DNA from: Bromus sterilis
Lineage: Eukaryota > Streptophyta > Magnoliopsida > Poales > Poaceae
Length of the DNA: 64,000 nt
NCBI GenBank assembly: GCA_950022295.1
Contig: OX465601.1
Coordinates: 75,959,501-76,023,500, forward strand
Direction of reading: 5' to 3'
The notes beneath the pieces are model-generated. The model searched no databases. It was given only the letters and a program-made list of their open reading frames with translations, and was not told the origin of the DNA. Position numbers and translations under genes: made by a program. Each line of letters opens with the position of its first letter. Within the stretch, counting starts at the first letter, position 1. This document shows positions 32,967 through 44,010 of this stretch, in pieces.

Positions 32967-34549
32967 TGATGACGGCTTCTCGCCCTTCGTTGGTAGGCCC
33001 CAAGTGGAAGGCGTGATGCGGTACAACAACAAGTTTTCCCTCAGTAAAGATAGCAAGGTTTGTCTCCAGTAGGACTCCAGAGATGATAAGTAGGTGTCAG
33101 CGGCGCAACTGACGCGGACCTGCACACAGACACAGATAACTTTGCTCCCAACGAAGTTCAGAGAGGTTGTCAATCTCTCCGGTCTTGTTGTTCACAAATG
33201 ATAAAACGCAAGGGGATAATGATAGCAACTTGAAAGTAAATGCAGAAAAGTAAATATAGCTTGGAAACAATAATGAGGATATGGACCGGGATACGTGATG
33301 TTCTCTAGTGATGTCTCTCTCCCAAAATACGATAAAAATGATATGCGAGGTAAACAAATTACAGAAAGGCAATTGACAGGATTAAGAACGCACCGCAATG
33401 CTAACTATGCTACAAAAGAAAGGAAGAGGTTCAAAAGTACGGGCAGTACGTCAAAGTAAGTAGACCGAAATCCATCTGCATCTACTACTAATCATCCACC
33501 TTGAGATATCTATCCAGAACATCTCGCTGGTATTAAGTTGCGAGCCCCACCCAAAGTGTAAACCCAAAGTAACAGACAACTGCATTAAAAAGAACTTTGC
33601 GTAAAGTAAACAATCCTTGTAACCACGGTTACAAGCACCGTTGTTTTCCCCCTTGTGGCAACAGCACATCCCCTAGACTCATGTTTCTGTCACTCAAGCA
33701 TGTCATCGGGGAGGCATGAACCCACAATTTAACACAACGCTCCCTCTTGGAGTCACTACCTACTACTTGGCCAAAGCAATAAACAGCAACGAAGAGCATG
33801 CAAGAATTACTTAGGAACAAAAATATAAGAGATAAAAACCAAATATATTACTCTATCACAATCTGAACATAATCTCATAATCCATCAGATCCGATCAAAC
33901 TCAACATAGCAGTAGCAGAAATATTACAAAGGTGCCTCGATCATGTAGGGCAGCTCACGAGGTCTAAACAATGAAGATCAAAGAGGGGAGGAGAACATCA
34001 CATAGCTACGGATCACGGACCCATGGTCCAAGGAAAACTATTCACGAGACATCCGGGGAGCATCCATGGTGGAGAGGAGACTCCCGGAGGTCAATCCTCC
34101 CTCCGGCAGGGTGCCGGGAAGAGGTCTTCTGGTGCTCCCGATCTTGGAAGCGCGGCGGCGGCGGAACAGAGGCGAGTTCGCGGAATAGGGTTCTTGTTCT
34201 GGCGTTTTCCCATGACGGGGGATAAATAGGCGAAGGGGGTAGCCAGAGGTGGACCAGGGGCCCCAGGTGGCCGCCTGGGCCCCCCTTTGGCCCCTCCCGG
34301 GCTTTTTTCGAAGCTTCCGTCACGCTGATTTTTTATCTGAATTTTCCCGAATTTTTCTGGCACTTTTTATATGGGGGAAAACTGAAATAGAAAAACAGCA
34401 GAAAACAGGAACTGGCACTGGGGTGCACTGAGTTAATAGGTTAGTCCAAATATGATCAAAAATATATGAAAGAATATATATATCATAGCAATATCACACA
34501 AAACATGCATGGAGCAAGCAGAAATTATCGATACGTTTTGGACGTATCA
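32967..34549 (-). repeat. 5' LTR of Athila-like copy 2
   Basis: 1583 bp; about 43 bp shorter than its 3' partner because part of the GC-rich block near 34265 is missing. The 20-bp palindrome has one mismatch here (33616-33635, CCACGG at the centre). Ends GGACGTATCA, followed by target copy GCGAA. Confidence 0.9.
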
Positions 34550-34554
34550 GCGAA

Positions 34555-36965
34555 CGGCCAGGATAGTGGTATGGTCTTGAGCTCTGATGCGGGAGCGTGT
34601 GGCCTGTTGGCGAATTTTTGACAGGCGACGCAACGTCGCACGATTTCCTCTGCGTTTTTCATGGCTGTGGGCCAGTAGAATCCAGCTCGGAATGCTTTGG
34701 ACACGAGCAGTCGACTGCTCGCGTGGTGCCCGCAGGTGCCTTCGTGGATTTATAGTAATAAGGCTTTGCCGTCCTCTTCGTCAATGTACCTTTGGAGTAT
34801 CTGGGTGATGCTGCGCTTATATAGTTGTCTGTTGATCACAGTGAATGCCTTGGATCGTCGGCTAATGCGTCGTGCTTCGGCCACGTCTTGTGGTAGCGTG
34901 CCTTTGATTAGGAATCGGAGGAACTTTTTTGTCCAGACAGGTCCTTCGAACTCTGTTAGGGTTGTGCTGTCGGATGCACTGGTGCTTGTTTCTTCTGATG
35001 GTGTTGCTGCTGCCACCTGCGTTATTTCTGGTGCGTCTTCGCCGTCCACTATCGCTTCAGGTGTTGCTGCCTGCACCTTGATGGATCTCCGGTTGATGCT
35101 TTCGAGAAAAACGCCAGGTGGGACAGGCGCCCGGGTCGAACCGATGTTCGTGAGCTCGTCAGCTTCTGTGTTGTTGTCCCTGGTGATGTAGTTGAGCTCG
35201 CAACCGTCGAAATTTCCTTCGAGTTCGTTGTAGAGCTTCTGGTAGGCCGCCATGTTGTCGGCTATTGCGTTGCAGTTTCTCATCGTCTGCTGGACGACGA
35301 GATTGGAGTCCCCGTAAATTATGAGGCGAGTGGCTCCGCATGTTTTGGCCATGCGCATGCCATGTAGGAGTGCCTCGTATTCTGCTTCGTTGTTGGAAGC
35401 GTGACTGAAGTTTATCTGGAGGACGTATTTCAGCTTTGTTCCTTTGGGGGAAATGAGTACGACTCATGCCCCAGCTCCTTGTTGTCTCTTGGACCCATCA
35501 AAGAACATTGACCATGAACTTGATAGGTCTGGGGGGCCTGGTGTTTGAACCTTCGTCCACTCAACCAGAAAGTCTGGGAGTACTTGGGCTTTGATGGCTG
35601 TTGGGTGCTTGTACTGCAGGTCTCGTGGGCTGAGCTCGATGTTACACTCGTCGACTCGCCCGGTTGCTCCAGGGTTGTTTAGTATGTCAGCGAGTGGTGC
35701 ACTGCTCACGATTGTGATAGGGTGCTCATCGAAGTATTGGGACACCTTTCTTGAAGTCATGATGATGGCTAGTAGTAGCTTCTGATAGTGTGGGTACCGC
35801 TGCTGGGATTTGGTCATGAGCATGCTGAGGTAGTAGATTGGTCTCTAAATGCTCTGGACCTTGCCTTCTTCTGCGCGTTCGACAACGAGCGCCGTGCTTA
35901 CTACACTGCTGCGTGCTGCCACGTAGAGGTATAGCTTCTCTCGTTCCTTGGGTACCGCCAGGATTGGTGGAGTTGAGAGTGTCTTTTTCAGGTCCGCAAA
36001 TGCTTGGCGGGCTTCCTCCGTCCACTTGAATTTCTTTCCTTTCCTGAGCAGTTGATAGAAAGGCAGCGTGCGTTCTCCAAGCCTGCTGATGAAGCGGCTG
36101 AGAGCTGCGAGTTTTCCAGTGAGCTGCTGTACTCCTTTGACGTCGGTTGGTTCTTTCATGCGGGTGATGGCTTGGACTTTCTCGGGATTTGCCTCGATTC
36201 CGCGGGCAGAGACCATGTAGCCCAGCAGCTTTCCCGCCGGTACGCCGAATGCGCACTTCTTTGGGTTGAGTTTGATTCTGTATTTGTTGAGCGCTGCGAA
36301 GGTTTCACGCAGGTCGTCGAGTAGTGTGGCTGCTTTGTAGGTCTTGATGACGATGTCGTCCACGTAGACTTGTACGTTTCTTCCTATTTACTCCTTTAGG
36401 TAGGCCTGCATCATTCGTTGGTAAGTGGCGCCTGCGTTTTTGAGCCTGAAGGGCATGGTCCTGTAGCAAAATACTCCATAGGGGGTGATGAACGATGTGT
36501 GCTCTTCGTCTTCTTCCTTCATCCTGATCTGGTTGTATCCTGAGTAAGCGTCCAGAAAGGAGAGTAGGTCACACCCTGCTGTTGAGTCGATTATCTGATC
36601 GATTCTAGGCAGGGGGAAGTGGTCCTTCGGGCAATGTTTGTTGACTGGTCTGTAGTCGACGCACATGCGTAGCACGGTCGTGTCTTTCTTTGGCACCAGC
36701 ACTGGGTTTGCTATCCAGGTGGCTTTCTTCGTTTCTCGGATGAACTGAGCGTCGAGTAACCGGTTGACTTCCTCTCCGATTGCTCTGCGCTTGGGCTCCG
36801 AGAATCGTCTCAGCGCTTGCTTCACTGGCCTCGTGTTTGGCTTGATGCGTAGGGCGTGTTCCGCGAATTCGCGTGGTATCCCCGGCATGTCGGCTGGGCA
36901 CCAGGCGAATATTTCCCACTCTTCTCGAAGGAAGGCGACGAGAGCCGCTGCCTGCTCCTCTGGTA
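34555..36965 (-). pseudogene. RT, RNase H, second RNase H and integrase N-terminus of Tat element A
   Basis: Minus strand, upstream part first. Reverse transcriptase begins near 36890 (MPGIPREFAEHALRI), with LLSFLDAYSGYNQIRM and the catalytic YVDDIV near 36360. The native RNase H/connection region follows (LTGKLAALSRFI, then RPIYYLSML). A second, archaeal-type RNase H starts at about 35510 (SMFFDGSK, ASNNEAEYEALLHG, YGDSNLVVQQ, NNTEADEL), a hallmark of Tat. The integrase zinc region (HEGTCGHHASS onward) runs to the GCGAA insertion site. In-frame stops: TAA near 36390 (a Gln codon, CAA, in B), TAG near 35847 (Gln), TGA near 35463 (Gly) and TAA near 34748 (Glu). The gene is dead. Confidence 0.88.
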
Positions 36966-38621
36966 AGTGACTGTGTCACTGTCGATGCTGAAGTTGCGTC
37001 CGTACTCCCTGGATTCGCTTCGGTTCACCAATGGGAAGGTGCTCTTGTCCGTCACTATGGCTATTTCTCTGAGTTCTTGTTTGGCTCCGAATGTGTCGGA
37101 GATCCTATGGAAGTCACGATCACATTGATCTGATTTGATGAAGCTTCCGTTGATCGTGAGGACTCCTGATGGTCCTGGCATCTTGAGCTTGAGGTAGGCG
37201 TAGTGTGGGACCGCCATGAATTGCGCGAATGCTGGCCGTCCCAATATGGCGTGATACTGTGATTGCCAGTCGAGTACCTCGAACTCGAGGACGTGCTTTG
37301 CGAAGTTACGACGGTTTCCAAAGATGACTTCGAGTTCGATGACTCCGAGCGATGTGTCTGCTTCTCCTGGGACTACCCCGTGCAACTCGGTGCTTGATTT
37401 TTTCCATACTGATCGTGGGATCAGCATCTTTTGCAGGGTATTGGCGAAGAAGATGTTCATGCTGCTGCCTCCATCCATGAAGATCCGGTCCATGTCGTAT
37501 CCTCCGATTTGTGCATCTAGCACTAAGGGTGAATGCCCCGGTCTTGGGACCGCGGGTGGATGGTTGTCCTGTGAGAACGTGATGCTGGTCTCCGTTCCAT
37601 GTAGCAGGTAGACGTCGACTGTGTTTATGCTCTCATCTGCTCTGGCCTGCATGGTTTGGGCGTCGCGTTGTGTTTGCGGTATCCTTCCTTCTTGGATCAT
37701 GAGAACCTGTGCTCGCAACGGGCTGTGATGTCCTTCTGGGCTTGAGGTCGGCGCTTGCTCGGGTCGTTGGTTGCGTCTGTCTTCTTTATGCTTCTCCTTC
37801 TTGAGGTCGTCGGCTAGCTCGTTGAACAGACGGCAGTCTCTCAAAGTTTGACTTGACCTGACGCGTCCCCAGTCATCCTCGAAGTTGTGGATCGTGCAGG
37901 TTCCTGCTAGCTGCTCTCTGGCCGTGAGTTTGCTAGATCCGGCGTGCCTCTTCCTTCTTGAGATTCTGAAGATCTGCTCGTGATCCTCCGGGTGCTCGTG
38001 GAAGCGAGGATCGGTTTCGATTCCTCGACTCATGTCTTGGTTCTTGATGAGGTTGGCGAATTCATCCGGCCTTCGATCTGGGTTGTAGTACTCGCCAAAA
38101 GGTGTCTCGAAGTCGCTGTCTTGGTCGGCGGCGGATGCCCGTGCGTGCCATTTGGGTCGTCGATTTCTTCTGCCTTGGCGGTGGTTCTGCTGATCGTTAG
38201 ATTCAATCTCGTAGTCGTCGTCTCGATGTGCGGCGGGTGCCCGGGCGGTGGAGGGTTGTCGGAAGATTTGCGAGTCCTCCGCTGTGCGTCGCAGTTCGTC
38301 GAGTGGGATTCCTCCATAAAGGCCCCTCAACGTTCTTCTGGGTCGTCGACTCCTTCGGCGTCGGCGCTGTACTTGGCCATTACCGTAGTATCGGTCCTGG
38401 CGTGACTGCAGCTCGAGTGGTCTTGATGGGGTGGCGAGGATGTCCGCCGTGATCTTGAATCCTTCGAGTGGGCTAGGTCCGGTTCTTGCCCTTGAGTTGT
38501 GGCTTGCTGAAGATGGGACCGCCGAGATCGTGATCCCAACCTGCGTAGTTCCCACAGACGACGCCAATTGACGGGGCTCAACCCCGGCAAATCCCATGGT
38601 CAGGGACCCTGGGTTAGTCAT
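36966..38621 (-). pseudogene. gag-protease of Tat element A
   Basis: Open from an ATG at 38621 inside the LTR, through the primer site, for about 550 codons. The next Met is codon 197, so the LTR start is plausible: a minus-strand TATA lies about 165 bp upstream. Features: Arg-rich block at residues 86-97, low-complexity hydrophilic linker, zinc-knuckle-like CTIH...LRDCRLF at 242-266, and protease at about 365-500 with IFMDGGSSMNI (the D-G-G-S form usual in Tat) and AILGRPAFAQF. I see no retrotrans_gag core with its W..F motif; Tat gag normally has one. A deletion of roughly 55 bp near 36965, relative to element B, shifts the frame just before RT. Confidence 0.8.
38549..38566 (-). other. Primer binding site of Tat element A
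   Basis: Complement reads TGGCGTCGTCTGTGGGAA, 2 bp inside the 5' LTR. It is one base from the TGGCGCCGTCTGTGGGAA that I associate with Tat elements. Confidence 0.75.
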
Positions 38622-39006
38622 GAGAGGCGCAGGTTGGACGATAACTCGTTGGCAAACAAGGAGGCTCTCTCCTGCTCGATATTATTGATTGGGGAGATGC
38701 GATTACAGAGGAAACCGAGGCTGGAGCGCTCAGGGCTAGGGTTACAGGTGAGATTCGATGTCCTTGGTGTCGCCCCTCCTAGCCCATATATACCGGGCTA
38801 GGTCTCGGGGACTTCATCTACGTGTACAGGTAAACTTTCCTAACCCTAGCTTGCTCCGTACGGCAGGTCTTCGCACCTTCCTTGTGAGTCGAGGACTTCT
38901 ACGTCGGTGCCATCTAGTGGGCCTAGGCCGTATCTTCATGGGCCTTCTGCCTTCACGGACACCAGGTAGGTTCATCCGTAGGAGTCGTGGCGTCACCCCC
39001 TCGTCA
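38569..39006 (-). repeat. 5' LTR of Tat element A
   Basis: 438 bp, TGACGGGGCTC...CTCGTCA, followed by target copy CTTTT (39007-39011) and then the resumed sequence of B (CCTTTGTCTGTGG, matching 13294 onward in A). The TATA has changed to TATATATG on the minus strand (complement of 38785-38792). Confidence 0.92.
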
Positions 39007-39011
39007 CTTTT

Positions 39012-39750
39012 CCTTTGTCTGTGGTGATGCTCTTTTACTAGGGTCGGTTACCCCTCATGAGCACACATGTAGAAGTCTTAATTCCTTGGGTAATTCCCTC
39101 TTGTAACAGGAGTTGCCTTCTATCCAAATGTAGTTGAGTCCTTTTTGTACTGAAAATGATCCTTATGATGTAAACTATGCTTGATCCTTTGCAATGGAAT
39201 TTATATTTGGGCTTTACGCAACCGAAAACTGTGTTCAAGTCCTTGGCGATCAGGAGCTGTCTTCGATTTCTTTGTAACCGAGAGCTGTGTTCGAGTCCTT
39301 TGCGGTCGAGATCTGTCTTCGAGTCCGTCCAAACTTTGTACTGTGGGATCTATCGGGTGCGCGACAGTGCTCCCGATGGGAGTAGCCCCCGAGGCTACGC
39401 TTGAGTCGAAGGGTCGAGCGTAGGCTAAAATTTGTTTCCCTTGTCGTTTGGTTTCTTTCTTTTATCGGGTGCGCGGCAGCGCTCTTGATGGGAGTAGCCG
39501 CTGAGTCTTTAGGTGATCGTTGGCGATCGGATGAAGACTAAATGAGTCTGTGTCCTGTGCTTCCTCCAAAGTTTCTTCAGAGTACTTGGTGCTCCATCTG
39601 ATTGTGGCCATGTCTTTCTTGCTCTCGGCAGGTGTGGCTGGCCTGGTATTTTTGCTTTGGCTTTTTAAGCTTCATGTTGCTTGAGCGGTCTTCGGGAGGA
39701 GATGATGCTCAAGCCTCCTAGTACTTGGATGTAGAAGTCGCGTGAGCGAT
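39012..39750. other. Noncoding 3' region of element B
   Basis: Continuation of B after the A insertion; collinear with 13290-13920. It contains the repeated GTGCGCGRCAGYGCTC...GATGGGAGTAGCC blocks (39357 and 39468). No gene. Confidence 0.6.
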
Positions 39751-39756
39751 GATAGA

Positions 39757-40470
39757 GGCTTTCGGGGGGAGTTTTCGCGAGTCCCCGAGTGTTTGTGTTT
39801 AAGATCGCTTGAGTAGCGCTAGCGTCTCTCGAGGGGATTTTATTCTTAAGCCCCCGAGTGCTTTTTGGTTGAGATCGCGTAGGCGATAGCGTCTCTCGGG
39901 GGGATTTTATTCTTAAGCCCCCGAGTGCTTTTTGGTTGAGATCGCGTAGGCGATAGCGTCTCTCGGGGGGATTTTATTCTTAATCCCCCGAGTGCTTTTT
40001 GGTTGAGATCGCGTAGGCGATAGCGTCTCTCGGGGGGATTTTATTCTTAAGCCCCCGAGTGCTTTTTGGTTGAGATCGCGTAGGCGATAGCGTCTCTCGG
40101 GGGGATTTTATTCTTAAGCCTCCGAGTGCTTTTTGGTTGAGATCGCGTAGGTGATAGCGTCTCTCGGGGGGATTTTATTCTTAAGCCCTCGAGTGCTTTG
40201 GTTAAAGATCGCGTAGGCGATAACGTCTCTCGGGGGGATTTTATTCTTAATCCCCCGAGTGCTTTGGTTAAAGATCGCGTAGGCGATAGCGTTTCTCGGG
40301 GGGATTTTATTCTTAAGCCCCCGAGTGCTTTGGTTAAAGATCGTGTAGGCGATAGCGTTTCTCGGGGGGATTTTATTCTTAAGCCCCCGAGTGCTTTGGT
40401 TAAAGATCGCGTAGGCGATAGCGTTTCTCGGGGGGATTTTATTCTTAAGCCCCTGAGTGCTTTGAGATGG
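39757..40470 (-). repeat. Tandem hairpin array of element B (about 11 units of 66-67 bp)
   Basis: Units carry CTCGGGGG-(ATTTTATTCTTAAG)-CCCCCGAG and ATCGC-GTAG-GCGAT. Both stems are the same as in element A although loops and spacers differ. Because many units are 66 bp, ORFs of 146-148 codons appear on both strands; they are repeats, not genes. Confidence 0.88.
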
Positions 40471-40546
40471 AAGTATTTGGGCAACACTTATTTTATTGCG
40501 GTCGAGCGGCTATATGAGTTGCCAATCATGTTTGACCGATGGGGAC

Positions 40547-42212
40547 TTATGGATAGAACAGTCGCAAGTTTGCTACGTTCCATGGGTTGCCCACGTCCTC
40601 GTCTGTCTTCGGGTTCTTCAGCCTGTAGGCGCCACCTCCGATGACTTCTGAGACTATGAATGGTCCTTCCCATTGGGGGGGGAAGTTTATGGACCTTCTC
40701 TTGTATCAGTCGTAGGACTAGGTCACCTTTGTTGAAGGTTGTAGTGCGTAAGCGACTTCTTTGGTAGGTGCGCAGCTTGTCCTGGTACCCCTCTGATTTT
40801 GCCAGGGCTGCATCTCTTGATTCGTCAGCCGTATCTTTGTCGTCTTGCAGCGCTTCTTCTGCTTCTTCTTCTTCGTATCCGGTGACCCGAGGTGCTCCGA
40901 ACTTGAGGTCATGTGGTAGGACTGCCTCTGCTCCGTACACCATGAAAAAGGGTGTGTACTGGGTCGCGGTGTTTGGTGTAGTTCGTAGGCTCCATAGCAC
41001 CGCAGGGAGTTCTTCTACCCAGTTGCCGGCGGCTTGCTCGAGTGGTGCGAGGAGCCGTTTCTTGATTCCCCCGCATAGAAGGCCGTTTGGTTTTTTCTAC
41101 CTGCCGTTGGACCGCGGGTGCGCGACTGATGCGTAATTGATTTTGATGCCCAGTTCTTCGCAGAAGTTCTGGAATTCTGCGGCTGTGAAGTTCGTGCCGT
41201 TGTCCGTGATGATGTTGTGTGGCACTCCGAACCTGAAGATGATCGATTTGATGAAGTTGACAGCCGTGAGGGCTGTGGAGCTGGTGATGGGCACTGCTTC
41301 GATCCATTTAGTGAACTTTTCGACTGCGACGAGCAGGTGTGTCCTTCCGCCCTTTGATGATTTCTTGAGTGGGCCCACCATGTCGAGTCCCCAGGTGGCG
41401 AACGGCCAGGATAGAGGTATGGTCTTGAGCTCTGAGGCGGGAGCGTGTGGCCTGTTGGCGAATTTCTGATAGGCAACACAGCGTCGCACGATTTCCTCTG
41501 CGCTTTTCATGGCTGTGGGCCAATAGAACCCGGCTCGGAATGCTTTGGACACGAGTACTCTGCTGCTCGCATGGTGTCCGCAGGTGCCTTCGTGGATTTC
41601 GAGCAGTAGGGCTTTGTCGTCCTCTTCGTCGATGCACCTTTGGAGTATCTGGGTGATGCTGCACTTGTATAGTTGTTTGTTGATCACCGTGAATGCCTTG
41701 GATCATCGACTGATGCGTTGTGCTTCGGCCACGTCTTGCGGTAGCGTACCTTCGATTAGAAATCGGAGGAACGGTTTTGCCCAGACAGGTCCTTCGAGCT
41801 CTGTCGGGGCTGTGCTGTCGGGTGTGCTGGTTCTTGTGCCTTCTGATGGGGTTGCTGCTGCCACCTGTGCCAGGTCTGTTGCGTCCTCGCCGTCCACGAC
41901 TGCTTCAGGTGCTGCTGCATGTACCTTGATGGATCTTCGGTTGATGCTTTCGAGAAAAACGCCGGGTGGTATTGGTCCTTGGGTCGAACCGATGTTCGCG
42001 AGTTCGTCGGCTTCTGTGTTGTTCTCTCTGGTGATGTAGTGGAGCTCGCACCCGTCGAAAATTCCTTCGAGTGCGTTGTAGAGCTCCTGGTAGGCCGCCA
42101 TGTTGTCGGCTATTGCGTTGCAGTTTCTCATCGTCTGCTCATCGTCTGCTGGACGACGAGATTGGAGTCCCCGTAAATTATGACGCTAGTGGCTCCGCAT
42201 GTTTTGGCCATG
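40547..42212 (-). pseudogene. Integrase and second RNase H (part) of Tat element B
   Basis: Minus strand from the copy 3 insertion site to a TAA at 40547-40549. It contains the C-terminal half of the archaeal-type RNase H, a Ser/Thr-rich linker, the integrase zinc region (HEGTCGHHASS, CVAYQKFA with one expected Cys changed to Tyr) and the DDE core (WGLDMVGPL, IITDNGTNF, HPRSNG). Damage: an 11-bp direct duplication near 42135 (TCATCGTCTGC twice) shifting the RNase H frame, a stop near 41702, a 1-bp loss near 41100 just before the catalytic Glu, and an indel in a G-run near 40682. Confidence 0.85.
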
Positions 42213-43831
42213 TGATACGTCCAAAACGTATCTATAATTTCTGCTTGCTCCATGCATGTTTTGTGTGATATTGCTATGATCTAGATACACTTTCATATAC
42301 TTTTGATCATATTTGTACTAACCTATTAACTCAGTGCACCCCAGTGCCAGTTCCTGTTTTCTGCTGTTTTTCTATTTCAGTTTTCCCCCATATAAAAAGT
42401 GCCAGAAAAATTCGGGAAAATTCAGATAAAAAATCAGCGTGGAGGAAGCTTCGCGAAGAGCCCGGGAGGGGCCAGAGGGGAGCCAGGGGGGCCCAGGCGG
42501 CCACCCGGCGTGTCCCCACCCCTGGCCGCGCCAGGGGGGCGCCTGGGGCCCCTGGTCCACCTCTGGCTGCCCCCCTTCGCCTATTTATTCTCCGTCACGG
42601 GAAAACATCAGAAGAGGAACCCTATTCCGCGAACTCGCCTCTGTTCCGCCGCCGCCGCGCTTCCGAAGATCGGGAGCACCAGAAGACCTCTTCCCGGCAC
42701 CCTGCCGGAGGGAGGACTGACCTCCGGGAGTCCCCTCTCCACCATGGATGCTCCCCGGACGTCTCGTGAGTAGTTTTCCTTGGACCATGGGTCTGTGATC
42801 AGTAGCTATGTGATGTTCTCCTCCCCTCTTTGATCTTCATTGTTTAGACCTCGTGAGCTGCCCTACATGATCGAGGCACCTTTGTAATATTTCTGCTATT
42901 GCTATGTTGAGTTTGATAGGATCTGATGGATTATGAGATTATGTTCAGATTGTGATAGAGTAATATATTTGGTTTTTATCTCTTATATTTTTGTTCCTAA
43001 GTAATTCTTGCATGTTCTCCGTTGCTGTTTATTGCTTTGGCCAAGTAGTAGGTAGTGACTTCAAGAGGGAACGTTGTGCTAGATTGTGGGTTCATGCCCC
43101 CCGATGACACGCTTGAGTAACAGAAACATGAGTCTAGGGGATGTGTTGTTGCCACAAGGGGGAAAACAACGGTGCTTGTGACCGCGGTCACAAGGATTGT
43201 TTACTTTACGCAGAGTTCTTTTTAATGCAGTTGTCTGTTGCTTTGGGTTTACACTTTGGGTGGGGCTCGCAACTTAATACCAGCGAGATGTTCTGGATAG
43301 ATATCTCAAGGTGGATGATTAGTAGTAGATGCAGATGGATTTCGGTCTACTTATCTTGGTGTATTGCCTGTGCTTTTGAACCTCGTCCTTTCTTTTGTAG
43401 CATAGTTAGCATTGCGGTGCGTTCATAATCCTGTCAATTGCCTTTCTGTAATTTGTTTACCTCGCATAGCAATTTTATCGTCTTTTGGGAGAGAGACATC
43501 ACTAGCGAACATCACGTATCCCGGTCCATATCTTCATTATTGTTTCCACGCTATATTTACTTTACTGCTTTTACTTGCTATCATTATCCCTTGCATTTTA
43601 TCCTTGTGAACAACAAGACCGGAGAGATTGACAACCTCTCTGAACTTCGTTGGGAACAAAGTTATCTGTGTCTGTGTGCAGGTCCGCGTCAGTTGCGCCG
43701 CTGACACCTACTTATCATCTCTGGAGTCCTACTAGAGACAAACCTTGGTATCTTCACCGAGGGAAAACTGTTGCTGCACTACATCTCAACCTTCCGCTTG
43801 GGGTAACCAACTAAGGGGCGAGAAGCCATCA
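42213..43831 (+). repeat. 5' LTR of Athila-like copy 3
   Basis: 1619 bp, TGATACGTCCAAAACGTATC to AGCCATCA. The palindrome at 43175-43194 reads CTTGTGACCGCGGTCACAAG: both arms changed relative to copies 1 and 2, and symmetry is kept. Confidence 0.9.
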
Positions 43832-43843
43832 AGCAAAATTTTC

Positions 43844-43860
43844 TGGCGCCGTTGCCGGGT
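43844..43860 (+). other. Primer binding site of Athila-like copy 3
   Basis: TGGCGCCGTTGCCGGGT, tRNA-Asp type with one changed base, 12 bp after the LTR. Confidence 0.82.
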
Positions 43861-44010
43861 AATCCGAGTGCTAAGATAGGGGAGTTGCACACTACCCTTT
43901 ACCTTTGTTTTTTAGTCTTGTTAGTTTACCCTTCAGTGTTTATCTTTGTGTCTTTTATCAAAATTTACAAAAAAATATTTATCTTGCTGTTAGTAGTCCT
44001 CCTTGTTTAG

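Larger units (their letters stand above)
15449..34549 (-). mobile_element. Athila-like non-autonomous Gypsy element, copy 2
   Basis: Minus-strand element in the integrase gene of element A with target duplication GCGAA (15444-15448 and 34550-34554). After removing the Copia/duplication block (16809-25947) and the DNA transposon (26909-28677) its own length is 8193 bp, the same as copy 1. The 5' LTR is 32967-34549. The 3' LTR is split into 15449-16808 and 25948-26213, 1626 bp in total. It encodes only gag and protease. Confidence 0.9.
2569..39006 (-). mobile_element. Tat-lineage Gypsy retrotransposon A, inserted in B
   Basis: Complete element on the minus strand with LTRs at 2569-3006 (3') and 38569-39006 (5') and target duplication CTTTT at 2564-2568 and 39007-39011. 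Without its two Athila-like passengers it is about 9.1 kb. Order on the minus strand: LTR, primer site, gag-protease, RT, RNase H, second RNase H, integrase, hairpin array, opposite-strand B3-like gene, LTR. By eye I count about 11 substitutions between the two 438-bp LTRs (about 2.5%), roughly one million years at the commonly used grass rate. Gag-pol carries several stops and a frameshifting deletion. Confidence 0.9.

Noticed and set aside
40047..40644. ORFs of 146-148 codons on both strands across the hairpin array
   Set aside because: They arise because many units are 66 bp (22 codons); the encoded repeats have no independent support and the array in A is not in phase.
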